Shown in pieces: positions 37,090 to 49,924 of a DNA stretch of 64,000 bases (positions within the stretch are counted from its first letter, which is position 1; the number at the start of each line of letters is the position of its first letter). Below the pieces are notes generated by a model, which was not told the origin of the DNA, did no database searches, and was given only the letters and a program-made list of their open reading frames with translations. The DNA comes from Moringa oleifera (lineage: Eukaryota > Streptophyta > Magnoliopsida > Brassicales > Moringaceae): contig JAJFZO010000609.1 of assembly GCA_021397835.1 (NCBI GenBank), positions 13,704,001-13,768,000 of the forward strand, written 5' to 3'. The position numbers and the translations under genes are program-made.

Positions 37090-38658
37090 TCAGTTGTTGG
37101 CAGACTGATTGGATGAGTCAGTCAACCTGCCTAGCCATGGAGGTGGCAGCATCCCAGTCTGTTCATGAACTGTGCTAAGCAAAGGCGGCAACATCCGGTA
37201 GACACCGGCGACCTCTTTCATGGCATTCATGCCACCGGTTGCAGCCCCTGAGGTTGCCTCTCCAGAATCACCACCATTAGTCCAAATGCTAATCTTAGGC
37301 TCGAGACCGCGCACGGCCTCCGCGTTGATCTTGGCGATTTCTTGGAACATGCCGGCGTTTAGCATCATGTAGTCCCTTAGGGCTGCGTAGTTGCCGCCCA
37401 GTGCGTCGAGGAGGGTTCGCACGTAAACGCCGTGGGCTTTAGCAAGTGTTATTAGTCCCTCGGCTTCCTTCTGCTTTGCGTACAGTTCACCGTCTGCGAC
37501 TTGTTGACGGGCATAGAACGCTGCATCGGCTATTGCTTTCTGTGCGGCTGCTTCTTTTTCTTTCTCGTAGAGTATTGCTTCTGCTGCTTTCTGTTTCCTG
37601 TACAGCTCCCAGTTTGCCTCTTGCACCTTTATTTGTCATAGAAAATGACGGAAAAAAGAAATTGAGAGAGAAAAGAATTTAATTATATATTCAGATAATT
37701 ATTATCACTGTAAAATAGAATCAGATAATACCTTGGTTTCATAGTCAACGCTAGCTTTGGTGAGGAATTCGGCCTTGAGCTTCTCGGTCCTGGTCATGGC
37801 GTTCATTGCCTCCACCTCCCTCTGCAACTCAGCCTCCCTCAAGGCAACGGCCTTGGAGGCTTCCACCTCGGCCAGCTGGGCCTCCCTGGACCAGGTGGCC
37901 TTTTTTTTGGCGAGCTCAGAGTTGGCCTCCGCCACCTCAGCCTCCCTCTGGTTCTCATAGACCTTCACCTCTGTCTGCACCTTTATCTCTTCCTTTTTGC
38001 CGTCTCCTTGCCTCTGTGTCGCTATTATCTTGGTCTCCGCGTCGATTCTCGCCGCGTTTTGCAGCGTTTGCCCTTGTCTAGTCTTCGAACCGATCTCTCC
38101 CTTCATCTTTGCCTCCGCAACATCGATTTTGGCCTGGTTCGCGGCTTCCATTTGAGTCTTTTGACCCAAGTAAGAGAAGTACTCATGTCCCGGGACATCG
38201 ACCAGTTGTTTCACGTTGGCGTTGTATATAAGAAGGCCAAACTGGTTGAGCTCGAGCTGGACTTTCTCGAATACTTCTTGTTTGAACTCTTTGGTGCCTT
38301 TGAAGATCTCTTCCATGGTCATGGAGGCGGCAAGAACCCTGGTTTCCCCTTCGATAATGCCCTGAACGAGCTCCTTGACGTGGTGGGAGAGCTTGTCGTG
38401 AGGGGAGATGAGCTTGGCGTATTTGAGGAGGCTGGACTCGTCATCAAGGCGGGGGCCTATGGTGAACACGGCAGGGAGGACGAAGGGGAGCTTCTCGGCG
38501 CTCATGGCTTGGACCTCGAAGGTGTAGTTGACCGGAGAGACATCGAAGACGGAGCAGGATTGACCGGGGAGAACCCATGCCTTCTTGGCGAGCTTGATGT
38601 CTGAGATGCCCACTCCGGTGATCACCAGGTACTCCGATGGACTCGCAACTCTATACAT
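37090..38658 (-). CDS. FLOT: Flotillin-like protein (SPFH/band-7)
   Basis: Two exons, 37732-38658 and 37090-37626, give 488 codons (487 aa). The start [18 protein letters not shown] matches the plant flotillin N terminus; an upstream in-frame non-ATG extension is ignored. The SPFH domain spans about residues 1-190 ([52 protein letters not shown]). Long coiled-coil segments rich in Glu/Ala repeats follow at about 195-400 ([36 protein letters not shown]). The C-terminal part contains [17 protein letters not shown], a typical flotillin segment. Flotillins are lipid-anchored scaffolds of plasma-membrane nanodomains. In plants they act in clathrin-independent endocytosis (Arabidopsis FLOT1) and in rhizobial infection (Medicago FLOT2/FLOT4). 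The single intron joins Lys309 to Val310 in phase 0. Confidence 0.96.
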
Positions 38659-41368
38659 GATTGATCTCTCCGAAAGCAAACGGAGGAAATCACAGATGGA
38701 TAATTGCGAGGGAGGATCTACAAGTGTGTTATGTAGCGTGGATGCTGAGTGGGAATCCGGTGCAGAGAAGGTCTCAATCAGCTGGAGGAAGTTGCTTCGA
38801 TGATTCCGTAGAATTTTGAGGAGAAATATTGTACATCAAGTTACAATTAAAAGATTCTTTGATCTATAAAAAATAGATTTCCTGACTCTTGATTTATATT
38901 AGTAAAAATCTATTATAAAGGAAGTCTTTGATTTTTCATAACTTTAAACTAAATGACTCAAGTGATTGTATCAAATTAAAAAATAAAAAAATTGACTCAA
39001 ACCCATTGAATTCAAACCAAATTAAGATAGAAAATAAGATTGACTCCGTTAATTGTATTCCGATTAGATCATGAGATAAAAGATAAGAAGTGTTTATTTT
39101 TTAAAAAATTAAAAAAGTGTTTTTTTAAAATCAAAGTATTTATCTTATAGTCTATTATTGTGTTTATTTTTAAAAAATAAAATCACATACAGCCTCTATC
39201 ACTCAGTAGGTTTGCGCAAAAGAATTTTCCCTTTTTTTCATGTATGTAGACATATTGCCTAAATAGGCTTGTTTCTTTTTTATGTGTCTTGTAATCTGTT
39301 AACATTTATCATTTTTATAAGTCTCTTTGAAGTTATTTAACTCAATTTTTTCAACACTTTCAAATGCTCTTTATGAATCATGAACATCAACTCCTTTATG
39401 CTACATTAAGGAAGCAGGAACTCTTGCAGTAATTTTGAAATTCTTCGTTTTGGTTGTGCCTGACCAAGGTCAGTTGCCTGGTACTGGACATCAGGTTCTC
39501 CACGCATAAATTATCGTTTTGACTTGTCAATAAAATATGGCAACACAGTAGGTCCAAATCCTCTCTAGATTAAAAACATGATGAAAGAAGGCTTCTCCAG
39601 TTTAGGCTGAGCACTTTTCATGTAAATATCAAAAGAGAATAATAGTTTCAAGGAGATATATGATAGAATGTATAATAGTCATATATATTATATTTTTTAA
39701 ATATTTTTATTAATTATGATTGATTAAATTTTAGATTTTAATTATATTTTATATTTAGTATGATGGATTAAAAAATTTAATTAAAATATATTCAAATTCA
39801 TTATTTGAAGATGAAAAGTTAGATTTCAAAAAATATGAATGAATTAGAAAATGTCTCGGAATAAGGCATTAATAAACTAATTGTACTAGAATTTTACTTA
39901 ACTATAACTTTATCTTTTATTTAAAAAGTAATTACATAAATTTTATCCTAATTAAAATAGAATATTAGTTTTAAAAATCATTATATAAAAAAAAGATAGT
40001 TTCTTTAAAGGAAGATTGAGAGTTTACTTGTTTTTTTATTTTTTCATTGTTTGTATATCTTTTATGTTTGTTAAAATTATTATTTTGATTAATTGTAACA
40101 AAAAAAAAACTCTTTATTCAATCGTCAAAATAATAAATTGTTAATTAAAATTTTAAATTCATAATTATTTAAATATTTTAATATAAATAATAAATAATAT
40201 AATTAATTACAAAAATAATTTTTAATTTATATTATAAAAATATATAATTTAATTTAAATAAACTTACATATTTGTTTGTTAACTAAAATTAATAATTTCT
40301 CTAATTTTTAATACGGTTAATAAATTAAATATTAAGATCGTATTTAAAATTATCTATTAAAAAAAATCAAAGATCACATATTAATTATAAAAAAAGTAAG
40401 AAAAATAAATTATTACATCATACCAATAACCATACCAATTAAATGAAAATTAAAATTTTTTAACCTTTACATCAATAATCGATTATTAAATCAAATCTAA
40501 GATTATTCTTTTAATTGAATGCTTTATTATATTTAATTTTTTTATTATTTTAATTTTATCTACTTTTAATTTTTTAAAAACTTATTTTTTATTTTACAAA
40601 AAATAAATTTAATCAATAATTCTGAAAATGATTTTACTCATCTATATTATAATTTAATTTTTATTTTTTAAATAAAAATTTAATTTATTGATTCCAACAA
40701 CCAATAACATGCTGCCACCTTAACTGACCAGATTGCTTTTGGACTCTCATGTAAACGATGGTAAGGGCGGTCTTTGGCAACAGGCTACTTTGATAATGCA
40801 GCTTTCGTTCTGCTATAAAAAGTACAAATCGTTAAGAAAATAGACAGCCCTCTTGCTAATGTACAGTATAGTTGATAATTACAAGAAAGAAACAGTCTAT
40901 CTTTTTGGTTTTTTTTTTTTTTTCCCTGACCTTACATGGAAGGGAAAATAGTCTCCAACAAACATAAATCAACAAGAAAAGACACCTTCCATCCAAATAC
41001 GTTGTCGATCTAACCAATAAACTTTTCTCTTTTTTCACAGAGAATTTACAATAACAGTACAGAAAGCAAAACTACAAACAAAACATGGGACAAAATTTGT
41101 TAATAGCAAGCAGAAAGGTTTTAAGTAAAGGTCTTCGTTAATAGGTTTAGAAATCTCGGTGGCAACCAGATATTCAGCAAGGTCTATCTACTAAGTTGTG
41201 TCTAAGAGTTTCTTGCTAGAGTATGTAGTCTTGTGGTCCATTCGATTGATCAGCTCGAAAAAAAAAGAAAAGAAAGGCAGGCAGGACAATAATTGGATTC
41301 AGTATAAGTTAATTGCTTCAACCTCTCAATTAAATGGTGAAAACCCAACTGGAAGTGCAATTCTCATT
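38659..41368. other. AT-rich intergenic desert
   Basis: This 2.7 kb separates the flotillin start from the neurochondrin stop. From about 39650 to 40720 it is extremely AT-rich with no significant open frame. I saw no terminal inverted repeats, target-site duplications or transposase fragments. The first few hundred bases probably hold the flotillin promoter. Confidence 0.55.
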
Positions 41369-44300
41369 CTATCTCTCAACTGCCTCTCGCACTTGAGGGA
41401 ACCGATCAGCCCATCGAGAATATGCTGCATGACATTCAAGAGCAAAAAACCAAACCGAACTTCTGAGATGCCACTCAAACTATGAAAGTAGAAACATATG
41501 AATTGGAAGAAGGCAGATGGAATAGCCTCAATCCTAATGAGGCTAAACCAATATTGAGGGACGTACATGTAAGAAAATAGACAGACCTGCGGTAACAATC
41601 TCAAGAAGATCCGTCTCTGCTTTAACTACATCAGACATATCCTGCAATAAATTTGATTCGGGGAGCTTTTTAAGTTCATGTTTACAACAGTGATGCATCG
41701 AGTAGCCATCAAAGATTTAATTAACATAAACTTATCTTAGTATGGTACAAAATAATCTCAAAGAGAATGTTGTAGTTAACATGTTATAATCAATCAATAT
41801 TGTAAAACCAACCAAAAACTGGATCCTAAAACTTACGATACTCCCAGGTGGCTCATGATCCTGAATAAAACAGTAATTGCTGTATGTTTAAGCTGCGTAG
41901 CTCAGAACTTAAATGCAAAACCAATGAAAGTAAGAAATATCATAAATTTACCTGTCTCCATGAAGCCAAACTTCTTGCAATGAGCTTAGACAAACTCCCG
42001 AGGGAGCTAATTTCGAAACTTGGATGACTTAGTAGAGCATTCTCTGATGTAAAATCGAATATCAGTGCACAAATGCTTGCGGCCATCATAATAATAGATG
42101 GATCATTAGTAGTCTCTGAAAAATTCAAGGTCAGGAACTTCAATAACAATGAATATATTTTGCATACTGAATGGGCTGGAACTGGAAAGCAGCAGTTAAA
42201 GCACTAACATTTTAATGTTTCTTGCATGCAGTAGAATGATTTTTAAAGAAGAAATAATAATAAGAGGTCCATTACAGTTCACAGTTCAAGGACATAAAGG
42301 GACTATTCCATGCCCCCTTATCCATATCTAGCTACTATGGTACACAACGTTCACACCACATGTAGATAGGTGGATTTCTCATAGTTGTTGCTGCTATGCA
42401 TGAAGCCATTTTTATTGTAAGAGACTATGATCCAACTAATCGACATAACAATCTCTTAGATCATGTTCTTACGCATCGTGATGCAATCATATCCACAAAA
42501 GTTATCATCTTCAGTAACTGATTTATTCCATATTAGCGGAACTATTCTCAAATTATGAGAAATAATGGAGTTGAAGCCCAAGTCAAATGGTTGTTTACTT
42601 GACTACTATTATCTCCCTCTATCTCCACTCTCTCTCTGCCCCCACTTCTTGGACTAAATGATCAATGAGTATGATATCAGAATCAGGATGTTTCACTATC
42701 CGAGTCCCATGTATTCAATTAAACGATGAAGAAAAACAAATCCCCTTCTCCTGCCAGAAAAGGAGGCCCATTTCATTTCAGCATGAAAATATCTGTGGTT
42801 GGTGATTTCATTCAAGAAGTCAATTACACAAATGGAAAATTAAAAAAGGTTAAACATATCATGCATGAAAGGAAGAGTTTATGATTTCCATTAAAAATAA
42901 GCAGAGCATGTATAGATTCCAATCAATTACTGAAAAGGTACCTGACCAATATGCCAACGCTTTCAAGAGATCAACAAATGTTGATTCATCAGCCGAAAGT
43001 CGCACTTGGTCCTTCTATTCGTGAGAAAGAGCCAATCTCAGTGTACTGCATGAGTAATAAATTGAGATACCATGATGACAACAATACCTTCAAAAGAAGA
43101 TTCATGATTGTATCACATGCCAAGAAAATGCAACCATCATCCTCAACCTTTTGAGCTCCTTGCCCAATCATCTTTATAAGGCATTCTGCAACCTGCAAAG
43201 AGAACCAATACCGATACTGTAAATCGAGCTTTAATACAGGACCACTGACCTGTGTTACAGCAAGACATCACTACATTTAGAATGTAAAATTCAATTCTAA
43301 ATGTTTCTCTATATGTTCAGGAAAATCAGTTTCCATCAAATGTTTCTCTTAGGTGGCCACCACATATATGATAGTAAGAATTTGGCAATCATTATTGAGG
43401 ACGAAGAGCAGCTAACACATTCATTTAACATCATAAACACGAAAACTAGCATGAAAAGTTAACTAAAAGGATATATTCCTTTAAGATGGGTCACTTACAG
43501 CTTTATACCCTCGAGCACCAGCCAACACCTTACATCCATCAATCTTCATTGTAATTTGGCATAACATTGGAAGTAAAAAGCACACGGAATAAAATGGGCT
43601 GTTATTGAACACAATTTAGGCTACATTATTCTCCAAGTATAATAACACTAATAGAAAATAAAGAGAACTTTTGTTGTCAAAGTTGCAAAACCTTGATTCA
43701 TCTTCGCCTTCAACAGAGAGCATGTACTCTAGAAGTTCTCTCACCTTCTCCATGCATGCAACGGGTGTTTCAGCAAGATAGCTGGAAGAAATGCAGATAT
43801 CATCTGACCGAAGAATTTCTTTTTGTTTGGATCAAAATAAAGAACAACTTGGCTTATGCATGTACTAGCTTACATGGTAAACTATTAATTTCCCAAGCAA
43901 AAAGAACAAGATAATATTCTCCAGATATTTATTCGTGCACTATAAAGATATATAGAAGCTTAAATATGTGGAAATAGAAGGCATTCACATACCTCCCAAC
44001 TACACGTACTGAAGCAAGGAGATCATTTCCCTTCTTTTGTTTATGGTCCTGTGAGAACTGGGCTGTGAATAAAAGCGCAACACAAGGAAGCAAGAATGCT
44101 ATCAGATTAATACCTTTGCATCCTGCAGATACTCAAGAACTACACCAATTGTCTCATTAAGGCCCTTGATCACCTTAGGGAAAATAGTTTCGTCAATGAG
44201 GTCCCCGGCATATGACTCTGAAACAGAATTAAACATCTTAATCAAGTAATGCACACACTTGAATAAGCAGGCACGTTGCTAAGTTAATGCAGGAAAGAAA

Positions 44301-45494
44301 AAGAGAACATGGTCTGAACAGACAGTTCAATTTCAAGGGTGGGATGTACATCTGAATAAGTGAAAATGGTCGCCATGAGCCAAGTTTATTACAGCAGTCA
44401 GACTCAGAAGTTTCCCAAAGGTTATGCAAGCACATTACCCAGTATGGATAATGGGCATTCAAATATCAAAATGGCTAACATAAACACAGTAAATAAAAAG
44501 ACATTCAAGAATCAGTGAGCTAACCAACAAGACTAAAGTACAAGAGTACCAAAAAAAAAAAATGAAGTAAACAATCTAAAAACTTTAGTGCAACGAGACA
44601 CCAAGCAGAATTTGAGAAAGTTCTACAGAGTAAAATTAGATGAGGTCTTCATGCAAGGATAAGTTTCGCAACTGGAGGTCAAGGGTTGGACATTCATCAT
44701 GATCTCTTAACTTAGAAAGAATATCTTCTTTTTTATCCAACTAAAAAAAAAAAAGAGAACTGACAGAGACTAACTAAAGTAGGTTTTATAGTAAAACATT
44801 TTTACAAAAACATGATAACTTATCATATTTCTTTCTTCCTAATTACAGTGACGTACAAGCTCACATGCTGGCAAATCAAGTTAATTCGAGTACCTTCATT
44901 TCCACCAATGTTTGATATCAGCTTAATTATTTTCTCTACTAAAGAGAAGGCAATAGCCACATTCCGTTGCTTCAAGAGAATAGTATCAGCAGTAGAAGAA
45001 TTCCTAGAAGCTTCATACTTCAAGTACGCAAGTTCATTCAGCAAGACAGCAACTTCAACCCTTGATGACTCCAATACAAGCAATAGACTCCTAAGGAAAA
45101 AGAGATTGTCAGATAAAAATGAACCACATACCCTCCCAATAAAAATATATTCAAGCACAATACTGAACATGTATGCTCACCTATTGGCTGGAATAGGGTC
45201 CTTGACATCGGGTAAGTCTACCTCACTAATCAGCCATTCTTCGCCCATTATTGATACCATCGATTCAGCAAGAATGAGGGCATGAAGCTTTTCAGCAGGT
45301 GCTGCACATTGAGATATCAGTCCATCAAGTGTTGATACACTTGAATTACACAATTGAAACTTCTGGGAACTGCAAAGAAGATTAGTAGGAAAAGCATATT
45401 ATGCCATTCAAAAGGTTATCATATTTTGTTTGGAAGTGATCAGCTCTTGTGAAATGTCCAAAAAAGAGAAGGAGAAAAGAGGAAGGGGGGGTGT

Positions 45495-45551
<57 letters not shown>

Positions 45552-48500
45552 CGGCGGTGGGAGGAACCCCATTAAAAAAGAATATTACATTGATTCTGTA
45601 CACACCACATCAACTACAACTGTCTTCTGCTTCAAATTGCCAACTTAAGACCAATAAATCCATTCATAGGTAAAGGTACCACTAACTAATCTGAAAGGAC
45701 CTGGAACACATTCATTTGGCAACCCAACCAAATAGTAGATAACGAAAGACTTATTTCGCAAGATAAAGCCTACAAGTTGCAGGGAATGTATCATTATAGA
45801 AAGCAAAGCAAATGGCAAGCAGACCATTTTGAGTCATCTAAAAACTTCACCATCCAGCCCACTTCCAGATGGTAAGTAAAGGCTTTTTAAGTGGGAGACA
45901 TCAGTTTCCATGCTTGTATGATCCTTTTGAAATATACTAAACAAAAATTTATTTGAGGTACAATTTAAATAAAATCCATGTATTCTCTGTCAATTAATGA
46001 CCTCCAAAGTTCCCAGTGTTTGATGAATCACTTTCACCTCCTAGATCCAAAAAAAAGGAAATATTTTGATAATCAACGATAATACATCTCAACATCTTAA
46101 TTCCACCCAGTGAGAGTGAAACAAGAACATAGTGCTCCTGGTGCATCTTTAGCAAACATTGTTTGAAATGAAACATCAAATATGAATGCTATAAGAAACA
46201 AAAAGACACTTGTATAAAGACATTCTCGCAAAAGAATGAGTACTCATGAACAGATAATATCTTCACCGCCCCAACTGAGACCTCAATAAAAGTAGTTCCA
46301 CTTACCTACACGGTTTTGTAAAATGGACACGATACCAACACGCATGTAGTCCGACCAGCTCTTGTTTGGCATGACCCGAAGAGGGTCATGAAGGAGCGCC
46401 TGAAGATAAATAAAATCTGATATAGGTTCATTAAACTATTTTTTCCCCCAAAAAAATATCATAGTAAAGTATCAAAAGATCAAAGATGGACATATATGAG
46501 CTTAAGAACCATAAAGCATAGAAAGAATATATGACTAAGAGAATTTATTTAAAAAGTCAAACAGATGCCTCCCTTATGGATGGGAAATTATTTTCCAGGC
46601 TCAAGTAATTAAGACTATTATGAGTATACCAAGTCCATAAATTGAAGAGTCAAACTCAAGAAATGGCTTGCTATATCTAAAAATAAAAAGATCTCAGAGC
46701 ATTTCGAAAGACTAATGTCCTCAAGGACAACACTTATTTATTGTTTCCACAAGGAGTTTCCACCTATAGATATTTTTCTATTATTTTAAGCAGAAATAAA
46801 GAGAAGTTAAGCAACAAGGGGGTGCAACCCATTACATGTTTAGTTAGTTTTAAGAAGTTAGTAGCCCTATGAACTCAGATAGATCTTCCTCATTTACAAA
46901 ATCAACACCCGATTCCCAGCATTTTAACAATCTAACACAAGAATCTCTAATTACGCTTCACAATTGTCAAAAGCTCTCTTATTTCTTTCTCTCCAAACCG
47001 TTCAAAAATTAAATGAGGGATCATCTTGACCACTCTCCCCCTCCCTTTCCCAAGCCCCTGCCCTGTCTAGGCCACTACCACCACCTCCCCTGACCTGTCC
47101 AGGCCACTACCACCGCCGCCCCTGACCTCACAGCTGCTCAAGACAGCCCCAATGTCCTTAAAACCCGTGCCGACAGTTCAGCAGTCCATTTGCATAGCAT
47201 TAAGAATCAAAATAAGCTCATCGAATTTAAACAATGATGTCCAACATAACTTGTTCTCCAAGAGAAATCATTATGCGAATGAAAACGTACCGAACAGTTT
47301 GAAGAGAAGACTGCAGAGAGAAGGTGAAGTGCTTCAAACTTCAAGGCATTATGCAACACGGCAAATTGTCTGGCAACTGTAGCCACCTAAAGTTAAAAAG
47401 AATGCTTAAAAATTTCTCGCCACTATAGCAGCTGAAACTTAAAATAAAAATTTATTGCAAATTTAGTCGTTTAATCAAACCAAAAGGATGGTAACTTCTA
47501 AACAGACCAATACCGGAAAGAAATTAATTAAAAGGCTAGTGGACTCACCACGATGGCTAGTTCTAGTAGATAGCCATTGCTGATGGAGTTCGGAGAGAGA
47601 TTACTATGCAACAATTGCACAATTTTCATAGCAAGTTCTATTGCATGAGAACCTGTAGAATAATTACATCCAAAGAATTTCATGTACTAAAATCCAAAGT
47701 TGCACATAATTACTTATAATTTATCCTAACAAAGAGTGGAAGCTAAGCCACTTTAAAATGTACTAATTACACACTAAAGAGTGGGCTACATTCCAACAGA
47801 ACGGTATATAGCAAATAACAATGGATCATTAACAAATACCTACAAGGTCGTACAAGCTCAATCAGGGTAAGATTAATTACCATCAGGCAAAGTAGACATT
47901 TGTGAAGCTAGCACTTTCAATCCTCCAGACTCAAACAAAGTCGTGAGTCCATCATAAGAAGCAGTTGACGTCAAATACAAAAACTCATAGCATTCTTCAA
48001 GAGCAGGTGAACCAGATCTACATTTCATGGAAGAACAAATAACATCAAGGTAAACAGAAAACAACAATCACACACTTTCTTCTGAAACTCAAATGCATAT
48101 TTTCCTGGGCAAGACAAGAGAAGCAGACAATTTCACTAAAACATCACATGAACCATGAATCTCAACAAAAATTAAGTGTTCTGATTATTTTTTCATCTGA
48201 GAATAAGTTGTCTTTGACGTGTCTGTGTGTATTATAAGCATGCACAAGCAGAAAGCCAACTGCAGGTTTCTATTAGCAATAGAATACAGTAACATACCTA
48301 AAACCTTGTTTCTATTTTGGATTTTACTTCCTGCATCCATTACTCATATTACTCCATAACAACACTGGCTTTCTTTGCACATGTACAAACCACGTCAGCC
48401 AACCTTTCCCAATGATGCTATTACCTCCAACTTCTAATAAAAACATCATGCCACTGACCTATTAGATCATCTCTTGGAATAGATGCATATCAACAAACCA

Positions 48501-49251
48501 ATAATAAAAGGATGGCCTTAAGTGACCACTTAAAACTTTCCCTTCAACTAGATAGGTTTATGCTAATGACATTACATGTTGAGCAGCTATCTTTGCCCAA
48601 TGGTTCAATTATACAAACAACATTCCCATAAACATCACAAAAAAAAAAAAATTAGAAATTTTAATATTTCTAATATCATTTATTTTAAGTAATTTGCTAC
48701 TCCTAGTCATGTCAACTCCTCCACTCCCAAAGCACCCCACATCAAAGGAAACTGGAAGAAAAGCAATTTAGAAGCAACATGTGTAGAAAAATGAGTTTTA
48801 TTGGTCCTCTATGGAGCACGTCAATCAGTCCTTGCCTCCTTACTGGGTATCATGCATAAGTGAAGTAATTAATCCGTTTGGAGGTAGAAACAGAAAAATA
48901 TACCATTAAATACAGAGTATACTCAATATGGAATTAAAAGTCTAAGGATTAGAACCATACCCCTCTGATTCTGACAATATTTCCAGTATAAGAGGAATCT
49001 TATAAACCATCTCCTCAGAAGATGCAATCTCAGGGACACGACAAAATGCAGCAATAACTGTAACAGATAGCTGCAAATATGCGTCACTGTTATCGCCCTT
49101 GCTGCTACAAATAATTCCTTTCCCCAAACCTAACTCCCAAGGTAAACATTAGAATATGAGAAACAATAAACTTCAGTCCTAAAGATACATCATGATCACC
49201 CCACCAAACCACTCCAGAAGCAAGAAAAGGCAGAAAAGAGTGCAGTAACTC

Positions 49252-49290
<39 letters not shown>

Positions 49291-49924
49291 GGGGAAGCTC
49301 AGCTTAAATGTAATTCCACCATCATTGACATCCATCAAAACTATTGTTTCACAAAAGCATATTAATCCAAAATTCCGAGTGCCATAGTTATCCTACAGAC
49401 ATAGAAGATGGAAGTCAGGAGTCAATAGTCCTTAAAATAGAAGGATAGGGAGCATAAGATGAACTTGCAACAAACATACATCGATAAAATGAAAGCACTG
49501 CAACAAATATAGAGGCACTTCAACTACATAATCTTTACAACCAAAAATAAGTGATTTGAAATTTAATTTTTCTTGCATTTATGCAAGCTTTCTCGGAAAT
49601 TGGAAGGACAGAGCAAAGAGAGTACCAGTCCTCAAGAGTCGATCCAGAAAACGAGCACCAACAGCATCATAAATTTTCTTAACCGAAGCAAGGTCGTCGC
49701 CTTTGCAGAACCTAGTCACGAGAAGTAGACCAGCAAGTCGCTGCTCGTCTCTCTCGCCTTTCAATAGCTTGAAGCAATCTTCAAGAGACGGAGATTGTTC
49801 CTGCTGCTCTTGTGAGTCCTTTTAAAAAAACACGAAGAGAAAGGTGAAACAAGGGAACAATAATCGGTAGAAAACAAGTAAAAGATCGAAATGAATGCTC
49901 GAGAGAGAGAAAGTTGCTCACCAT
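41369..49924 (-). CDS. Neurochondrin family protein (AT4G32050-like)
   Basis: Nineteen exons were traced: 49922-49924, 49626-49818, 48961-49129, 47881-48017, 47549-47652, 47291-47386, 46306-46399, 45181-45301, 44894-45090, 44114-44217, 43993-44048, 43692-43781, 43499-43598, 43088-43192, 42942-43014, 41952-42115, 41837-41860, 41587-41641 and 41369-41424. They sum to 647 codons (646 aa). The protein is all-alpha, of the kind expected for ARM/HEAT-like repeats. Family segments include [81 protein letters not shown] and [16 protein letters not shown], and it ends [15 protein letters not shown]. Neurochondrin is conserved from plants to animals; its plant role is not well defined. The coding part of the first exon is only the ATG, followed directly by GTGAGC. 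Another exon is 24 nt (DHEPPGSI). Two introns contain very long G runs on the template strand. Confidence 0.92.
45495..45551 (+). repeat. Poly-G run of 57 bases in a neurochondrin intron
   Basis: An uninterrupted G homopolymer flanked by G-rich sequence lies inside the intron between exons 46306-46399 and 45181-45301. It lies on the template strand of the gene. Open frames across it encode only poly-Gly or poly-Pro and are not genes. Confidence 0.8.
47063..47126. repeat. 32-bp tandem duplication in a neurochondrin intron
   Basis: Two adjacent 32-bp copies (47063-47094 and 47095-47126) differ at four positions. They share AGGCCACTACCACC and are unusually C-rich for this AT-rich intron. Confidence 0.8.
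49255..49289 (+). repeat. Poly-G run of 35 bases in a neurochondrin intron
   Basis: A second long G homopolymer lies in the intron between exons 49626-49818 and 48961-49129 of the same gene. It is followed by T and four more G. Confidence 0.8.

Noticed and set aside
38008..38604. A 198-codon open frame on the plus strand
   Set aside because: It is the antisense shadow of flotillin exon 1, which is strongly supported. The frame is long only because of codon bias in the real gene.
40130..40720. Possible miniature transposon in the AT-rich spacer
   Set aside because: I found no terminal inverted repeats with target-site duplication that I could define by eye, and AT-rich DNA gives many chance palindromes.
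45382..45673. Glycine-rich and proline-rich open frames
   Set aside because: They are translations of the poly-G run in a neurochondrin intron, not genes.
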